From Microbacterium esteraromaticum (GTDB taxonomy: Bacteria; Actinomycetota; Actinomycetes; Actinomycetales; Microbacteriaceae): a stretch of DNA of 64,000 nt. Within the stretch, counting starts at the first letter, position 1. Every line of letters begins with the position of its first letter. Below the pieces are notes generated by a model. The model did no database searches. It was not told the origin of the DNA and saw only the letters and a list, made by a program, of their open reading frames with translations. Location of the stretch: contig NZ_CP118100.1 in NCBI RefSeq assembly GCF_028747645.1, positions 2,108,001-2,172,000 of the forward strand. Reading direction: 5' to 3'. Below, piece by piece: positions 38,243 through 47,025 of this stretch. The position numbers were made by a program, and so were the translations under genes.

Positions 38243-38638
38243 GTGAGCGTACCCATCATCCCCGATCCCAAGCCCCGCCGAAACCGCGCCAGCGCGAAGA
38301 AGGCTGGCACCGCGTTCGAACGACGCCAGGCCGACTACCTCGCTGACGTGCTCAACGACGACCGCATCGACCGGCGCGTGAAGACCGGCGCGGCCGACAA
38401 GGGCGACATTGCCGGCGTCCGCACGGTCAACGGCGCCCGCGTCGTCATCGAGTGCAAGGACACCGCCACGCTCTCGCTGCCCGCGTGGCTGCGTGAAGCC
38501 GAAGCCGAGCGGCTCAACGACGGCGCCCGCATCGGCGTCGTCATGCACAAGCGCCGCGGCACCGCCGACCCGGCCGAGCAGTACGTCACCATGACGGCCG
38601 CGACGTTCGCCCTCCTCCTCAAGGGAGGCACGCTGTGA
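38243..38638 (+). CDS. PD-(D/E)XK nuclease, Holliday junction resolvase-like
   Basis: 131 residues from GTG at 38243 (AGGAG eight bases upstream). A conserved Asp in DKGDIAGV (Asp55) and Glu70-x-Lys72 in VIECKDT form the nuclease site, with an upstream FERRQADYLADVL helix holding the first Glu. This is the architecture of Hjc/RusA-replacing phage resolvases. It would resolve recombination or replication intermediates before packaging. Confidence 0.75.
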   Translation: MSVPIIPDPKPRRNRASAKKAGTAFERRQADYLADVLNDDRIDRRVKTGAADKGDIAGVRTVNGARVVIECKDTATLSLPAWLREAEAERLNDGARIGVVMHKRRGTADPAEQYVTMTAATFALLLKGGTL

Positions 38639-38881
38639 ACCAACTCAACCCGACTCACGAGCACGACGGGCGCCAGACCGTCAGCGGTCGCGACCTACAT
38701 GCCTTCCCGAGCCTCGGTCGGGACTGCACGACGTGGTTCAAGTCCATGGTCGAGTACGACTTCACCGCGGGTCAAGACGGGCTGACTCGCCCTGGACGTC
38801 CCCGAGGCGCGCGTAACTGTCCGCGGCCTGGAGCGCCTGTGCGTGCTCCTCGGCTCGATCGATACGGACGCGGCCGCATGA
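38635..38881 (+). pseudogene. AntA-like antirepressor N-terminal remnant
   Basis: From GTG 38635 the frame gives QTVSGRDLHAFPSLGRDCTTWFK and MVEYDFTAGQD, the AntA/AntB antirepressor start (the family has DLHxFLxVGRDxxTWFK and EYGFxxGxDF). After GQD the frame leaves the family and runs on antisense to the next minus-strand gene. A second frame (from 38786, after a stop) reads LALDVPEARVTVRG and stops at 38881. So the antirepressor appears truncated or frame-damaged. Confidence 0.6.
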
Positions 38882-38886
38882 GAACG

Positions 38887-39144
38887 TCAGTCCTGAGTCT
38901 CATTGACTCCAGGACTCAGGGTGATTTCGCGCGCTCCGATTGCATCCATGAGCTTGCCCAACTTCATCTCGAGCGAGGCGATCGCCACGATTGCACCCTC
39001 TGCAACCGCATTGGCGACGTTGTCTTGCGGGTTGCGTCGGACGGCGTCATTGGCGACCTCGATGAAGCTCCGCGTAATCGGAAGCGGCCGCTCCTCTTCA
39101 AGACCAAGCGCACTGAGGGCGTCGCTGCGAATGAATTCAGTCAT
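38887..39144 (-). CDS. hypothetical minus-strand protein
   Basis: 85 residues, well-composed (MTEFIRSDALSALGLEEERP), facing against the surrounding genes and convergent with the antirepressor remnant. A TAGAGT hexamer lies six bases before the ATG, compatible with its own leaderless promoter. Lone reversed genes in prophages are often expressed in the lysogen; function unknown. Confidence 0.6.
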   Translation of the reverse strand: MTEFIRSDALSALGLEEERPLPITRSFIEVANDAVRRNPQDNVANAVAEGAIVAIASLEMKLGKLMDAIGAREITLSPGVNETQD

Positions 39145-39170
39145 GCCCGCACTCTATCGGGGGTGATGGC

Positions 39171-41807
39171 ATGAGAAGGCTCCTGACCCTGAACACCGGC
39201 AACGACGGCACGCTCACCTACGACGAGTTCCTGCGTGAGAAGGTGGCGTTCGACCGTTCCTTCGGGTTCGACGTGCGTGACGAGTGGCTGTCGCCGATCA
39301 TGCGCCCCGGCCACGAGCAGTTCAAGCCGCACCAGGCGGACATCGTGAAGTGGGCGGTCAAGGGCGGTCGCCGTGCGATCTTCGCCCGCTACGGGCTGGG
39401 CAAGTCGGTCATGCAGCTGGAGATCCTGCGGCTGATCGTGCAGCACGGGCCCGCGCTCGGCGGCACTCGTGACGCGTTCGGTGTCGAGACGCGCCGCGGC
39501 CTGATCGTCGCGCCTCTCGGTGTGCGCTTCGACATCATCGCCGACGGCCGCGACTTGCTCGACACGGAGGTACGGTTCGTCCGGTCGACCGCCGACGTTG
39601 ACCTGGCATGGTCGGGCCTGTATGTCACGAACTACGAGTCGGTGCGCGACGGGAAGCTCGACCTGTCGATGTTCATCGCGGCATCGCTCGACGAGGCGGC
39701 CGTGTTGCGCTCGTTCGGTTCGGAGACGTACCAGCGGTTCCTGCCGTTGTTCGACGCGGTGCCGTACCGGTTCGTCGCGACGGCCACGCCGGCGCCGAAC
39801 CGCCACAAGGAGCTGATCCACTACGCCGGGTTCCTCGGGATCATGGACACCGGTCAGGCCCTGACCCGGTTCTTCAAGCGGGATTCCTCGAAGGCGGGGA
39901 ACCTCAGGATCCACCCGCACAAGCGCCGGGAGTTCATGCTGTGGCTGAACACGTGGGCGTGCTTCATTCAGCGGCCCTCTGATCTCGGCTACTCCGATGA
40001 CGGGTACGACCTCCCGCCGTTGGACGTGGTGTGGGAAGAGGTCGAGGTCGAGTTGCTGTCCGACCAGGTCGAGAGGGACGGGCAGGGCATCCTCGTCCGC
40101 GCCGGGGCGAAGTCGGCCGTGGAGTCCGCGCGCGAGAAGCGGCACACGCTCGCCGCGCGCGTGGCGAAGGCAATGCGGATCATTGCTGCGCACTGGGCTG
40201 ACCCCGACGAGCGCGGGCAGATCATCCTTTGGTGCGACCTGAACGACGAGCAGGACGCACTCGAGGCGGGCCTGCACGATCTCGGGTTGTCGTTCTCTTC
40301 GATCCGTGGTGCGCAGTCCGATGAAGAGGTCGAGGAGCAGCTGCGCGCGTGGCTGGCCGGTGAGACGTACGCGCTGATCGGGAAGCCGATGATGCTCGGT
40401 CGTGGCCTGAACCTGCAGCAGTGCTCGACGGCCGTGTTCGTCGGCGTCACCCACAAGTACGAGCAGACCGTCCAGGCGATCCATCGCATCCACCGGTTCG
40501 GGCAGACCAACGCCTGCACCGTGCACCTGCTGTACGGCGAGTCCGAGACGGACGTCCGCGACAACCTGCTGACGAAGTGGCAGGAGGATGATGCGCTCAC
40601 CGACACGATGAGCGACATCCTCCGCGAATTCGGTCTGAATGCGACGGCCGTGTCCGCCGAGCTCGCTCGCGCGATGGGCATCGACCGGGAGACATGGCAG
40701 GGACAGGACTGGCAGATCGTCCTCAACGACTCCGTGATCGAGTGGCGCGATCACGTCGCCGCCGAGTCGATGGGCCTGATCGTCACGTCGATCCCGTTCG
40801 GCGGGAAGTACGAGTACTCGGCGAACTACGCCGACTTCGGCCACGTCGACGACAACGCCCAGTTCTGGTGGCAGATGGACTACCTGACCCCGTCGCTGTT
40901 CCGGGCGCTGATGCCGGGCCGGATCCTCGCGATCCATGTCAAGGACTTCCCCCTGTACGGGTCGGTCACCGGGAAGGGCGTCTACACGTTCGACACGATG
41001 CACGCCGAAGCGATCGCGCACTACACCGGCCACGGCTTCGACTACTTCGGGATGATCACCGTCACCACCGACGTCGTCCGCGAGAACAACCAGACCTACC
41101 GGTTGTCGTACTCGGAGATGGCGAAGGACCACTCGAAGATGGGCGTCGGCTCCCCGGAGTACGTGCTGCTGTTCCACAAGCCGCAGAGCAACCGCACCCG
41201 CGGGTACGCCGACCTGCCCGTGACGAAGGACAAGGCCGACTACTCCGTGGGCCGGTGGCAGATCGACGCCGCCGCGGAGTGGCGCACCGGCGGCGACCGG
41301 CTGCTGAGCGTCGACGAGCTCGCCCAGCTGGAAGTGGGTGTGCGGGCGAAGCTGTTCACCGCGCAGTCCGAGCGCACCGTGTACGACTACGACGCGCACG
41401 TCGCGCTCGCTGACCGACTCGCCGCGCGCAACGCGCTACCGGGCACGTTCGCATCGCTCGTGCCTGGCTCTTGGCGCGCCGATGTGTGGACGGACGTGCT
41501 GCGCATCGACACGCTCAACAGCGAGCAGCGCAAGCGCGAGGTCGAAGCGCACATCTGCCCGTTCCCGCTCGACATTCCCCGCCGCCTCATCACGATGTAC
41601 TCCAACCCCGGAGAGCTCGTCGGCGACCCGTTCAGCGGCCTCGGCTCCACCGTCCTCGAAGCAGTCCGCCAGGGCCGCCGCGGATTCGGATCCGAACTCA
41701 ACCCGGTGAGCACGGCCGACTCGGTCGTCTACCTCACCCGCCACGACAACGAGGCGAACGCACCCACGCTGTTCGACCTCCTCGACATCGAAGGGAGCGC
41801 TGCCTGA
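39171..41807 (+). CDS. SNF2-like helicase fused to DNA methyltransferase
   Basis: 878 residues in two parts. N-terminal superfamily 2 helicase: Walker A-like ARYGLGKSV (Lys78), motif II LDEAAVL (Asp174), motif VI QAIHRIHRFGQ (about 436-446). C-terminal beta-class methyltransferase: catalytic-type TSIPF at about 539-543 (usual (S/D)PP(Y/F)), then NYADFG, and SAM motif DPFSGLGST near 821. No nuclease domain was seen, so it is likely an orphan modification enzyme with DNA translocation, acting as anti-restriction or regulation. N6-adenine or N4-cytosine cannot be decided. Confidence 0.8.
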   Translation: MRRLLTLNTGNDGTLTYDEFLREKVAFDRSFGFDVRDEWLSPIMRPGHEQFKPHQADIVKWAVKGGRRAIFARYGLGKSVMQLEILRLIVQHGPALGGTRDAFGVETRRGLIVAPLGVRFDIIADGRDLLDTEVRFVRSTADVDLAWSGLYVTNYESVRDGKLDLSMFIAASLDEAAVLRSFGSETYQRFLPLFDAVPYRFVATATPAPNRHKELIHYAGFLGIMDTGQALTRFFKRDSSKAGNLRIHPHKRREFMLWLNTWACFIQRPSDLGYSDDGYDLPPLDVVWEEVEVELLSDQVERDGQGILVRAGAKSAVESAREKRHTLAARVAKAMRIIAAHWADPDERGQIILWCDLNDEQDALEAGLHDLGLSFSSIRGAQSDEEVEEQLRAWLAGETYALIGKPMMLGRGLNLQQCSTAVFVGVTHKYEQTVQAIHRIHRFGQTNACTVHLLYGESETDVRDNLLTKWQEDDALTDTMSDILREFGLNATAVSAELARAMGIDRETWQGQDWQIVLNDSVIEWRDHVAAESMGLIVTSIPFGGKYEYSANYADFGHVDDNAQFWWQMDYLTPSLFRALMPGRILAIHVKDFPLYGSVTGKGVYTFDTMHAEAIAHYTGHGFDYFGMITVTTDVVRENNQTYRLSYSEMAKDHSKMGVGSPEYVLLFHKPQSNRTRGYADLPVTKDKADYSVGRWQIDAAAEWRTGGDRLLSVDELAQLEVGVRAKLFTAQSERTVYDYDAHVALADRLAARNALPGTFASLVPGSWRADVWTDVLRIDTLNSEQRKREVEAHICPFPLDIPRRLITMYSNPGELVGDPFSGLGSTVLEAVRQGRRGFGSELNPVSTADSVVYLTRHDNEANAPTLFDLLDIEGSAA

Positions 41808-43621
41808 TGCTTGCAGTGCCGATGATGGGGCGTCTTGCTGACGCATCCGAAGTGACCGCCGTCGTGGACTATTGCGGCGCCGGGGGCGAGTCCCAGGGGC
41901 TCGTGGAAGCGGGGATCACGGTCGCTCAGGCCGCGAACCACTTCGACAAGGCGATCGAGACGCACGCCGCGAACCACGCCGACACCGATCACTTGTTGAC
42001 CGACCTGCTCGTGCAGGACCCGCGACTGCGGCCCCGCGCACACATCTATCAGGCATCGCCCGAGTGCACCTGGCATTCACCCGCCGGCGGCCGGAAGAAC
42101 CACCGTCACCGGGACATGCTCGACATGTTCGACGAGTACGTGCCGAATGCTGCTGGCGAGCGCTCCCGCGCCACGATGATGACCGTCCTGGCGACCGCGG
42201 AGGCGAAGCGCTACCCGATCGTGATCGTGGAGAACGTTGTCGAGGTCGCCGGCTGGGAGATGTTCGAGGTCTGGCTCGCAGGTTTCGAAGCGCTCGGCTA
42301 CGACCACCAGATCCTGTCGGTGTCGGCAGCGCACATCTGGTCGGAGACGAACGCTCCTGCCCCGCAGTGGCGAGATCGGATCTACTTCGTCTTTTATCTC
42401 AAGGGGCTGCCGTTCCCCGACGTCGCGCCGCGACCGTACGGGCACTGCTCGGAATGTGACGCGGACGTGCGACTGATCCAGTCGTGGAAGAAGCCTGGCC
42501 GCCGCATTGGCAAGTACAGGTCGCAGTACGTCTACGTGTGCCCGGTCCTCGGGCATCCTCAGGTGGAGCCGTATGTGATGCCGGCGCTTGATGCGCTCGA
42601 CCTCTCCGACCTTGGTGGGCGAATCGGCGATCGGCCTCTGCGCACGTTCAAGACGACCGTCGACGGCAAGAAGGTGACCGTCAAGGGCCACCTGTCCCCA
42701 GCGACGATCCGCCGCATCCAGGTCGGCTCGCTGATGTTCCCTGGCTTGACCGAGGTGGTGGCGCACTCCGGGCACACCTGGGACGCCGCCCGCCCGGGGC
42801 ACCGGCACTATGGCGACCCGAACGCGTATCACCGGGTCTGGCCCGCCTCTGATCCGCTGATGTCGCGCACCTCCGGCCCGGGCGATGCCGTCGCGACGCC
42901 CCACATCACGACGCTCAACCACGGCGGCGACGACGGCCGCACGTTCGATCCCGCGACCGCGCCGCTACCGACCCGATCCACGAAGCTCGGTGAGGCGATC
43001 GTCACGCCGTTCATTTCCCACCAGTACGGGGAGGTGAAGGGCTCCGAGTACCGCAACAGTGACCCCGCCACGGTCCCGCTGGGGACGATCACCGCTGGCG
43101 GCGGGCATCACAACCTGGTGACCCCGCCAATGGGCGTCACGCTGCGGAAGAACGCACGCCCGTACATGACCGATCAGGAACCGACCGCGACGATGGCCGC
43201 TGCTGGTGGTCATCACGCGATCGTGTCGGAACCGTTCGTGTCCCGGCAGTACACCCAGAAGGGCGACCAGTCGCACCTGAACACGTCGGTCCGGGCACCG
43301 CTGCATGCGATCACGGCGACGGGCGGGAACCATGCGCTGGTCACTCCAGCGCCGCGTCCGAAGGCCACGTTCACGCCTGAGCAGATCGCAGCCGTCGACG
43401 TGTCGGACTTCCGGTTCCGGATGTTGCAGTGGCGTGAGCACGCAACCGCTCAGCGGTTCCCGCGCGAGTACATCTTCACCGGCAACAGCAGCGTGAACAC
43501 GCTTCTTGCTGGGAACGCGGTCGCCGCGAACGTCTCGCATTACCTCGGGATCCTGTCCCGGATCGCGCTCGGTGATCTGACGATCGCGCAGGCCGGGTTC
43601 GAGTGGCTGGAGGCGGCATGA
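41807..43621 (+). CDS. C5-cytosine-type DNA methyltransferase
   Basis: 604 residues from ATG 41807, sharing a base with the previous stop. SAM motif I VVDYCGAGGESQGL, catalytic Cys87 in ASPECTWHS (replacing PPCQ), ENV motif in VIVENVVEV, and C-terminal motif X NAVAANVSHYL. The middle carries a long segment with several H-rich repeats (TAGGGHHNLV, AAAGGHHAIV, TATGGNHALV), likely the target recognition domain. Co-expressed with the upstream fused methyltransferase. Target sequence unknown. Confidence 0.8.
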   Translation: MLAVPMMGRLADASEVTAVVDYCGAGGESQGLVEAGITVAQAANHFDKAIETHAANHADTDHLLTDLLVQDPRLRPRAHIYQASPECTWHSPAGGRKNHRHRDMLDMFDEYVPNAAGERSRATMMTVLATAEAKRYPIVIVENVVEVAGWEMFEVWLAGFEALGYDHQILSVSAAHIWSETNAPAPQWRDRIYFVFYLKGLPFPDVAPRPYGHCSECDADVRLIQSWKKPGRRIGKYRSQYVYVCPVLGHPQVEPYVMPALDALDLSDLGGRIGDRPLRTFKTTVDGKKVTVKGHLSPATIRRIQVGSLMFPGLTEVVAHSGHTWDAARPGHRHYGDPNAYHRVWPASDPLMSRTSGPGDAVATPHITTLNHGGDDGRTFDPATAPLPTRSTKLGEAIVTPFISHQYGEVKGSEYRNSDPATVPLGTITAGGGHHNLVTPPMGVTLRKNARPYMTDQEPTATMAAAGGHHAIVSEPFVSRQYTQKGDQSHLNTSVRAPLHAITATGGNHALVTPAPRPKATFTPEQIAAVDVSDFRFRMLQWREHATAQRFPREYIFTGNSSVNTLLAGNAVAANVSHYLGILSRIALGDLTIAQAGFEWLEAA

Positions 43622-43806
43622 TCCGCGACCCCGAGGACATTGCTATTCGCTTCGTCGAGACAACTACGGAGTTCGATTTTGACGAACTGCCCGAGCCCGT
43701 GCGAGACGCCCTGAGGGAAGCCGCAGCAGTCTTTGCCGCCTACGCATATCCGGAGGTCGTCGTCGTCAACGAGCGCCCGAAGACGCAATGGGAGGTGGCC
43801 CCGTGA
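43618..43806 (+). CDS. hypothetical protein
   Basis: 62 residues, acidic, starting MIRDPEDIAIRFVE; the 4-base overlap with the methyltransferase stop supports the start. Family not recognised. Confidence 0.5.
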   Translation: MIRDPEDIAIRFVETTTEFDFDELPEPVRDALREAAAVFAAYAYPEVVVVNERPKTQWEVAP

Positions 43807-43943
43807 TGATTCAGCGCTACACGCCCGACACTCGCCCGCACGACGCACCTCACGGGCGCTGTATGCCGTCGTGCTGCAAGACCCCGTACTTCTGCGCACG
43901 CCACTACGCGTGCGCCTGCCACCGAGGAGGTAACCGTGGCTGA
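43803..43943 (+). CDS. cysteine-rich 46-residue protein
   Basis: GTG at 43803 overlaps the previous stop. It carries CMPSCC, CARHYACACH: six Cys with His, suggesting a single zinc knuckle. Its stop overlaps the next GTG. Coding support comes from coupling and the regular Cys pattern. Confidence 0.5.
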   Translation: MMIQRYTPDTRPHDAPHGRCMPSCCKTPYFCARHYACACHRGGNRG

Positions 43944-44397
43944 CCGCACTCCGAAGAAGGTCATCGCCGCACTCGACCGCCGCGACGCCAGCACCGCCCG
44001 CACGTGCGTGATGACCGGCACTGAGTCTGACCGCATCGTGCCCCAACACCGGCAGGGAGGGATGGGCGGCCGACCCGATAAGCACCGCCTCGAGAACGTC
44101 CTATGGCTGGACTCGCTGATCAACGGCTTCATCGAGTCGGATGCCGAGTGGGCTGCACACGCTCAGGCGTGGGGCGTCAAGGTGCCGCTCTGGGTGAAGG
44201 ACGTCAGCCGGGTTCCGGTCTACTTCGTGACTGAGCTCGCCTGGTTCGTCCTCGAAGGAGACACCCGTCGGGGGATCACCGCCGTCGAGGCGATGGGCAT
44301 GATGTTCGACGTCTACGGCAAGGACTACCTGCTCTGGAAGGCGGTCGCCGACGGCACTGGACGGGCCCGGACGCTCTACCTGAGGTCGGTGAGCTAG
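43936..44397 (+). CDS. HNH-like protein
   Basis: 153 residues from GTG 43936. CVMTGTESDRIVPQHRQGGMGG and HRLENVLWLDSLINGFIESD follow the HNH pattern (Cys/His finger, GGM, Asn, His) seen in phage HNH endonucleases, though the metal ligands are incomplete. It might nick DNA for replication or packaging, or be a catalytically silent relative. Confidence 0.55.
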   Translation: MADRTPKKVIAALDRRDASTARTCVMTGTESDRIVPQHRQGGMGGRPDKHRLENVLWLDSLINGFIESDAEWAAHAQAWGVKVPLWVKDVSRVPVYFVTELAWFVLEGDTRRGITAVEAMGMMFDVYGKDYLLWKAVADGTGRARTLYLRSVS

Positions 44398-44769
44398 ATG
44401 GCCGCTGGACTCCCCTGGGTGCGGATGGACACCGACACTCACGCGAACCCGAAGGTTCTGGACTTCATTGAGGAGCACGGGCAACGCGCACTCGCAGCGA
44501 TCGCGGTGTGGAAGTTCGCCATCGAGTACTCCGGCGGTCACGGCACGGACGGTGTGATCTCCCGCGCCGCGCTGAGGCAGATCCACGGGACACCTGTACA
44601 TGCCCGCTTGCTCGTGGAGGGCGGGTTCTTCGAGGTCACGGACAAGGGCTGGCTGGTCAGTGGGTATGACTCCCACCAGCCAACGAGAGACACGGTCGAG
44701 GCGATGGCCAATGCCCGATCAGAACGTGCGCGAAAGGCCGCGAATGCGAGGTGGGGAAACGATGCGTGA
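44398..44769 (+). CDS. DnaD/HTH-type replication organiser-like protein
   Basis: 123 residues: WVRMDTDTHANPKVLDFIEEHGQ and VWKFAIEYSGGHGTDGVISRAALRQIHGT form a winged-helix pattern as in phage replication organisers, ending with RARKAANARWGND, common at the N-terminal half of such proteins. It starts next to the HNH-like stop and is coupled to the next gene. Likely role: replication initiation or helicase loading. Confidence 0.6.
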   Translation: MAAGLPWVRMDTDTHANPKVLDFIEEHGQRALAAIAVWKFAIEYSGGHGTDGVISRAALRQIHGTPVHARLLVEGGFFEVTDKGWLVSGYDSHQPTRDTVEAMANARSERARKAANARWGNDA

Positions 44770-45154
44770 GTATGCGTCGAGCAATGCCCGAGCATATGCG
44801 TCGGGCATATGCGGAACCGATGCGATGCCGAATGCCACGGTACGTACGGTACGTACGGAACGTAAGAACCTACAAGACCCCGGAGATCATCTTTCAGTTC
44901 CTGATGCGCCGACCCCTGTGGATAACCGATCTTCGGCACGTCCGTCAGGATGGCATGCAACCGTTGCCGACGAGTGGTTCGACTCGTTCATCAGTGACCT
45001 GGAATCCGACCCGAAGCGTGTCCGCCGGGCGATGTCCGAGCTCTACCGGCCGATCCCGGCGCAGGCCCTTCGCGATCAGGCATACGAAGCCGAGACCGAA
45101 CAGCAACTCGCGCTGATCCACCGTGCTCAGGGGCGGGAGGTGCGCCATGTCTGA
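44762..45154 (+). CDS. hypothetical protein, possible replisome partner
   Basis: 130 residues. The N-terminal 40 are low-complexity (Ala, Ser, Thr, Val, Arg), encoded by the short repeats at 44770-44870; the C-terminal part has FDSFISDLESDPKRVRRAMSELYR, likely a small helical domain. Overlaps the previous gene by eight bases. It may be the C-terminal portion of a split replication protein. Confidence 0.5.
   Translation: MREYASSNARAYASGICGTDAMPNATVRTVRTERKNLQDPGDHLSVPDAPTPVDNRSSARPSGWHATVADEWFDSFISDLESDPKRVRRAMSELYRPIPAQALRDQAYEAETEQQLALIHRAQGREVRHV
44768..44870. repeat. short direct repeats within replication genes
   Basis: GCATATGCG occurs twice within about 25 bases (near 44792-44816) among several ATGCG words, and GGTACGTAC repeats back to back at about 44839-44856 followed by a degenerate third copy. 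Could be phage origin iterons or simply low-complexity coding sequence. Confidence 0.4.
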
Positions 45155-45647
45155 CCCCGTCTGCCCGCCCGATCACGCACACGGCCAGAACGCCACCTGT
45201 CGGTCCGTCCACGGATGCAAGTGCGACGACTGCCGCGAGTACGGCCGGCTGTACGAGTACTGGCGCGCAGCACAGCACAAGGCGGGCCGCCCACTGGTCA
45301 TCGACTCGACAGGCACGATCCGCCGGATCCGCGCGTTGCAGGCGCTCGGCTGGTCACACGAAGCGATCTCTGCGAGTGCAGGGCACTCGCCGGCGTGGTC
45401 GTCCCTGATCTGTCGTCGGCCGAGGGTGAAACCGGCCACGGCGGCGAAGATCGCCCGCGTCTATGACGAGCTGTCGATGCGGATCCCTGTAGCCACCACC
45501 CCCGCCGAGGCGGGATGGATCATCCGCAACCGCAACCACGCGAAGCAGATGGGCTGGCTCCCGCCACTCGCGTACGACGACGACGCCATCGATCTCCCCG
45601 AGCACAGCGAAACACACGACACGAACGAACGAAAGGCAGCAGCATGA
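45147..45647 (+). CDS. HTH DNA-binding protein
   Basis: 166 residues. Cys/His N-terminal part (CRSVHGCKCDDC) followed by VDSTGTIRRIRALQALGWSHEAISASAG, a HTH unit widespread in actinophages with the same order of cysteine box and HTH. Likely a phage transcription regulator; target unknown. Confidence 0.65.
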   Translation: MSDPVCPPDHAHGQNATCRSVHGCKCDDCREYGRLYEYWRAAQHKAGRPLVIDSTGTIRRIRALQALGWSHEAISASAGHSPAWSSLICRRPRVKPATAAKIARVYDELSMRIPVATTPAEAGWIIRNRNHAKQMGWLPPLAYDDDAIDLPEHSETHDTNERKAAA

Positions 45648-45946
45648 GCACACTCACCATCTACGGAGCATCCGACGACCTTGTCGAGGTCGAGGGCGAG
45701 TTCGATGAGGAGTTCGGCGCCTACAACGGATGGCGAGGCCGTGTGGTCGCGCCGAACGGTGACGCACTGCTCGTCACCGCTGAGTATGGCGGCGTCAGCG
45801 ACTACTGGGAACTCGGCATCCAGAACACCGGTACGTGGCCGTCATGGCCGATCCGCTTTGTCGATCGCCCTGATCGGGACGAAGTGCTCGTCGCGATCGA
45901 GATCGACGTTCCGGCGGGCACGATCGTTGAGGCGGTGGAGCGCTGA
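45644..45946 (+). CDS. hypothetical protein
   Basis: 100 residues, acidic, beta-rich ([35 protein letters not shown]). The 4-base overlap with the previous gene fixes the start. Possibly related to the DUF7448-like protein at 35427 in being small acidic beta-rich, but no clear identity. Confidence 0.55.
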   Translation: MSTLTIYGASDDLVEVEGEFDEEFGAYNGWRGRVVAPNGDALLVTAEYGGVSDYWELGIQNTGTWPSWPIRFVDRPDRDEVLVAIEIDVPAGTIVEAVER

Positions 45947-46437
45947 TGGCCGGCGAAACCGTCATCACCGTGGTGGGCAACCTCACCGCGGATCCCGAAC
46001 TCAGGTACACGCAGAACGGCCTGCCGGTGGCGAACTTCACCATCGCCTCGACGCCGCGTACGTTCGATCGTCAGGCCAACGAGTGGAAGGACGGCGAAGC
46101 GCTGTTCCTCCGCGCGTCGGTCTGGCGCGACTTCGCCGAGCACGTGGCGGGCTCGCTGACGAAGGGCATGCGTGTTGTCGCTCAGGGCCGTCTGCGTCAG
46201 CGTTCCTACCAGGATCGCGACGGCAACAACCGTACGGCGATCGAGCTGGAGGTTGACGAGATCGGCCCGTCGCTCAGGTACGCGACCGCGCAGGTGACCC
46301 GCGCGCAGGCCCGCCAGCAGGGTCAGGCCGCGCCACAGGAATCGGCCGCGTCCGATGAGCCGTGGGCGACCCCGGGAAGCGCGCAGAGCGACGCGTGGAG
46401 CACGGCAGGAGGGTTCGGCGATGACACTCCGTTCTGA
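45946..46437 (+). CDS. ssb: single-stranded DNA-binding protein
   Basis: 163 residues: OB-fold [54 protein letters not shown] (about 60-90), a Gln/Ala-rich linker and an acidic C-terminal DDTPF tip that recruits partner proteins. It is the phage SSB for replication and recombination, working with the exonuclease/RecT-like pair. Confidence 0.95.
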   Translation: MAGETVITVVGNLTADPELRYTQNGLPVANFTIASTPRTFDRQANEWKDGEALFLRASVWRDFAEHVAGSLTKGMRVVAQGRLRQRSYQDRDGNNRTAIELEVDEIGPSLRYATAQVTRAQARQQGQAAPQESAASDEPWATPGSAQSDAWSTAGGFGDDTPF

Positions 46438-46651
46438 CGACCGCCCGTCGCACCCGTTCCGCGCCCGCTACAACGGCGCGTGCGCGGCCGGATGTGGCCA
46501 TCGCGTGCACGAGGGCGACATGGCGCAGTACGTCGACGGCCAGCTGGTGCACGTCGGTTGCGTCCCTGACGAGCGGCCCGAACCTGCGCCCCGCCCAGTC
46601 TGCCCGTCTTGCTTCATGGAGATCGCACTGAACGGAGAGTGCTCATGCTGA
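46421..46651 (+). CDS. zinc-ribbon-like small protein
   Basis: 76 residues. [13 protein letters not shown] and [16 protein letters not shown] give two cysteine pairs with His. Overlaps the ssb end by 17 bases, with its own ATG. Function unknown. Confidence 0.55.
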   Translation: MTLRSDDRPSHPFRARYNGACAAGCGHRVHEGDMAQYVDGQLVHVGCVPDERPEPAPRPVCPSCFMEIALNGECSC

Positions 46652-47025
46652 CCGACAACATGCCACACCGCGTGCAACTGTCGCGCCGGAAGGGCTGGCG
46701 GAAGCCTCCGAACACGGTGGTGGTGTCGCGGCCATCGAGGTGGGGCAACCCAGTCCGGATCGTCCCGGTGCGGAAGCGTGGGCCGTTCGACCTCGAGCGG
46801 GACGGCGTGGGATTCATCGGTCAGAACACCGACCTTGAGGGCGCGCGTCGAAGCGCGGTCGCCCGCTACCGCGACCTGCTCATGAACCACCCGCACCTCG
46901 TGCCGGTCACGATCGAACAGATCCGTACCGAGCTAGCTGGGAAGAACCTCGCGTGCTGGTGTCCGCTGGATCAGCCGTGCCACGCAGATGTGCTGCTCGA
47001 AATCGCGAACGGAGATCCCCGATGA
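46645..47025 (+). CDS. DUF4326 family protein
   Basis: 126 residues. RKGWRKPPNTVVVSRPSRWGNPV at the N-terminus and LAGKNLACWCPLDQPCHADVLLEIAN at the C-terminus are the DUF4326 hallmarks. The family occurs in phages and bacteria with unknown function; the WCP..CHAD box is conserved. Confidence 0.85.
   Translation: MLTDNMPHRVQLSRRKGWRKPPNTVVVSRPSRWGNPVRIVPVRKRGPFDLERDGVGFIGQNTDLEGARRSAVARYRDLLMNHPHLVPVTIEQIRTELAGKNLACWCPLDQPCHADVLLEIANGDPR

Noticed and set aside
36793..38310. Minus-strand frame of 505 codons opposite the DUF2303 gene
   Set aside because: Antisense shadow; DUF2303 signature is on the plus strand.
39141..41399. Minus-strand frame of 752 codons opposite the helicase-methyltransferase gene
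   Set aside because: It is antisense to strong helicase and methyltransferase motifs and shows no family features.
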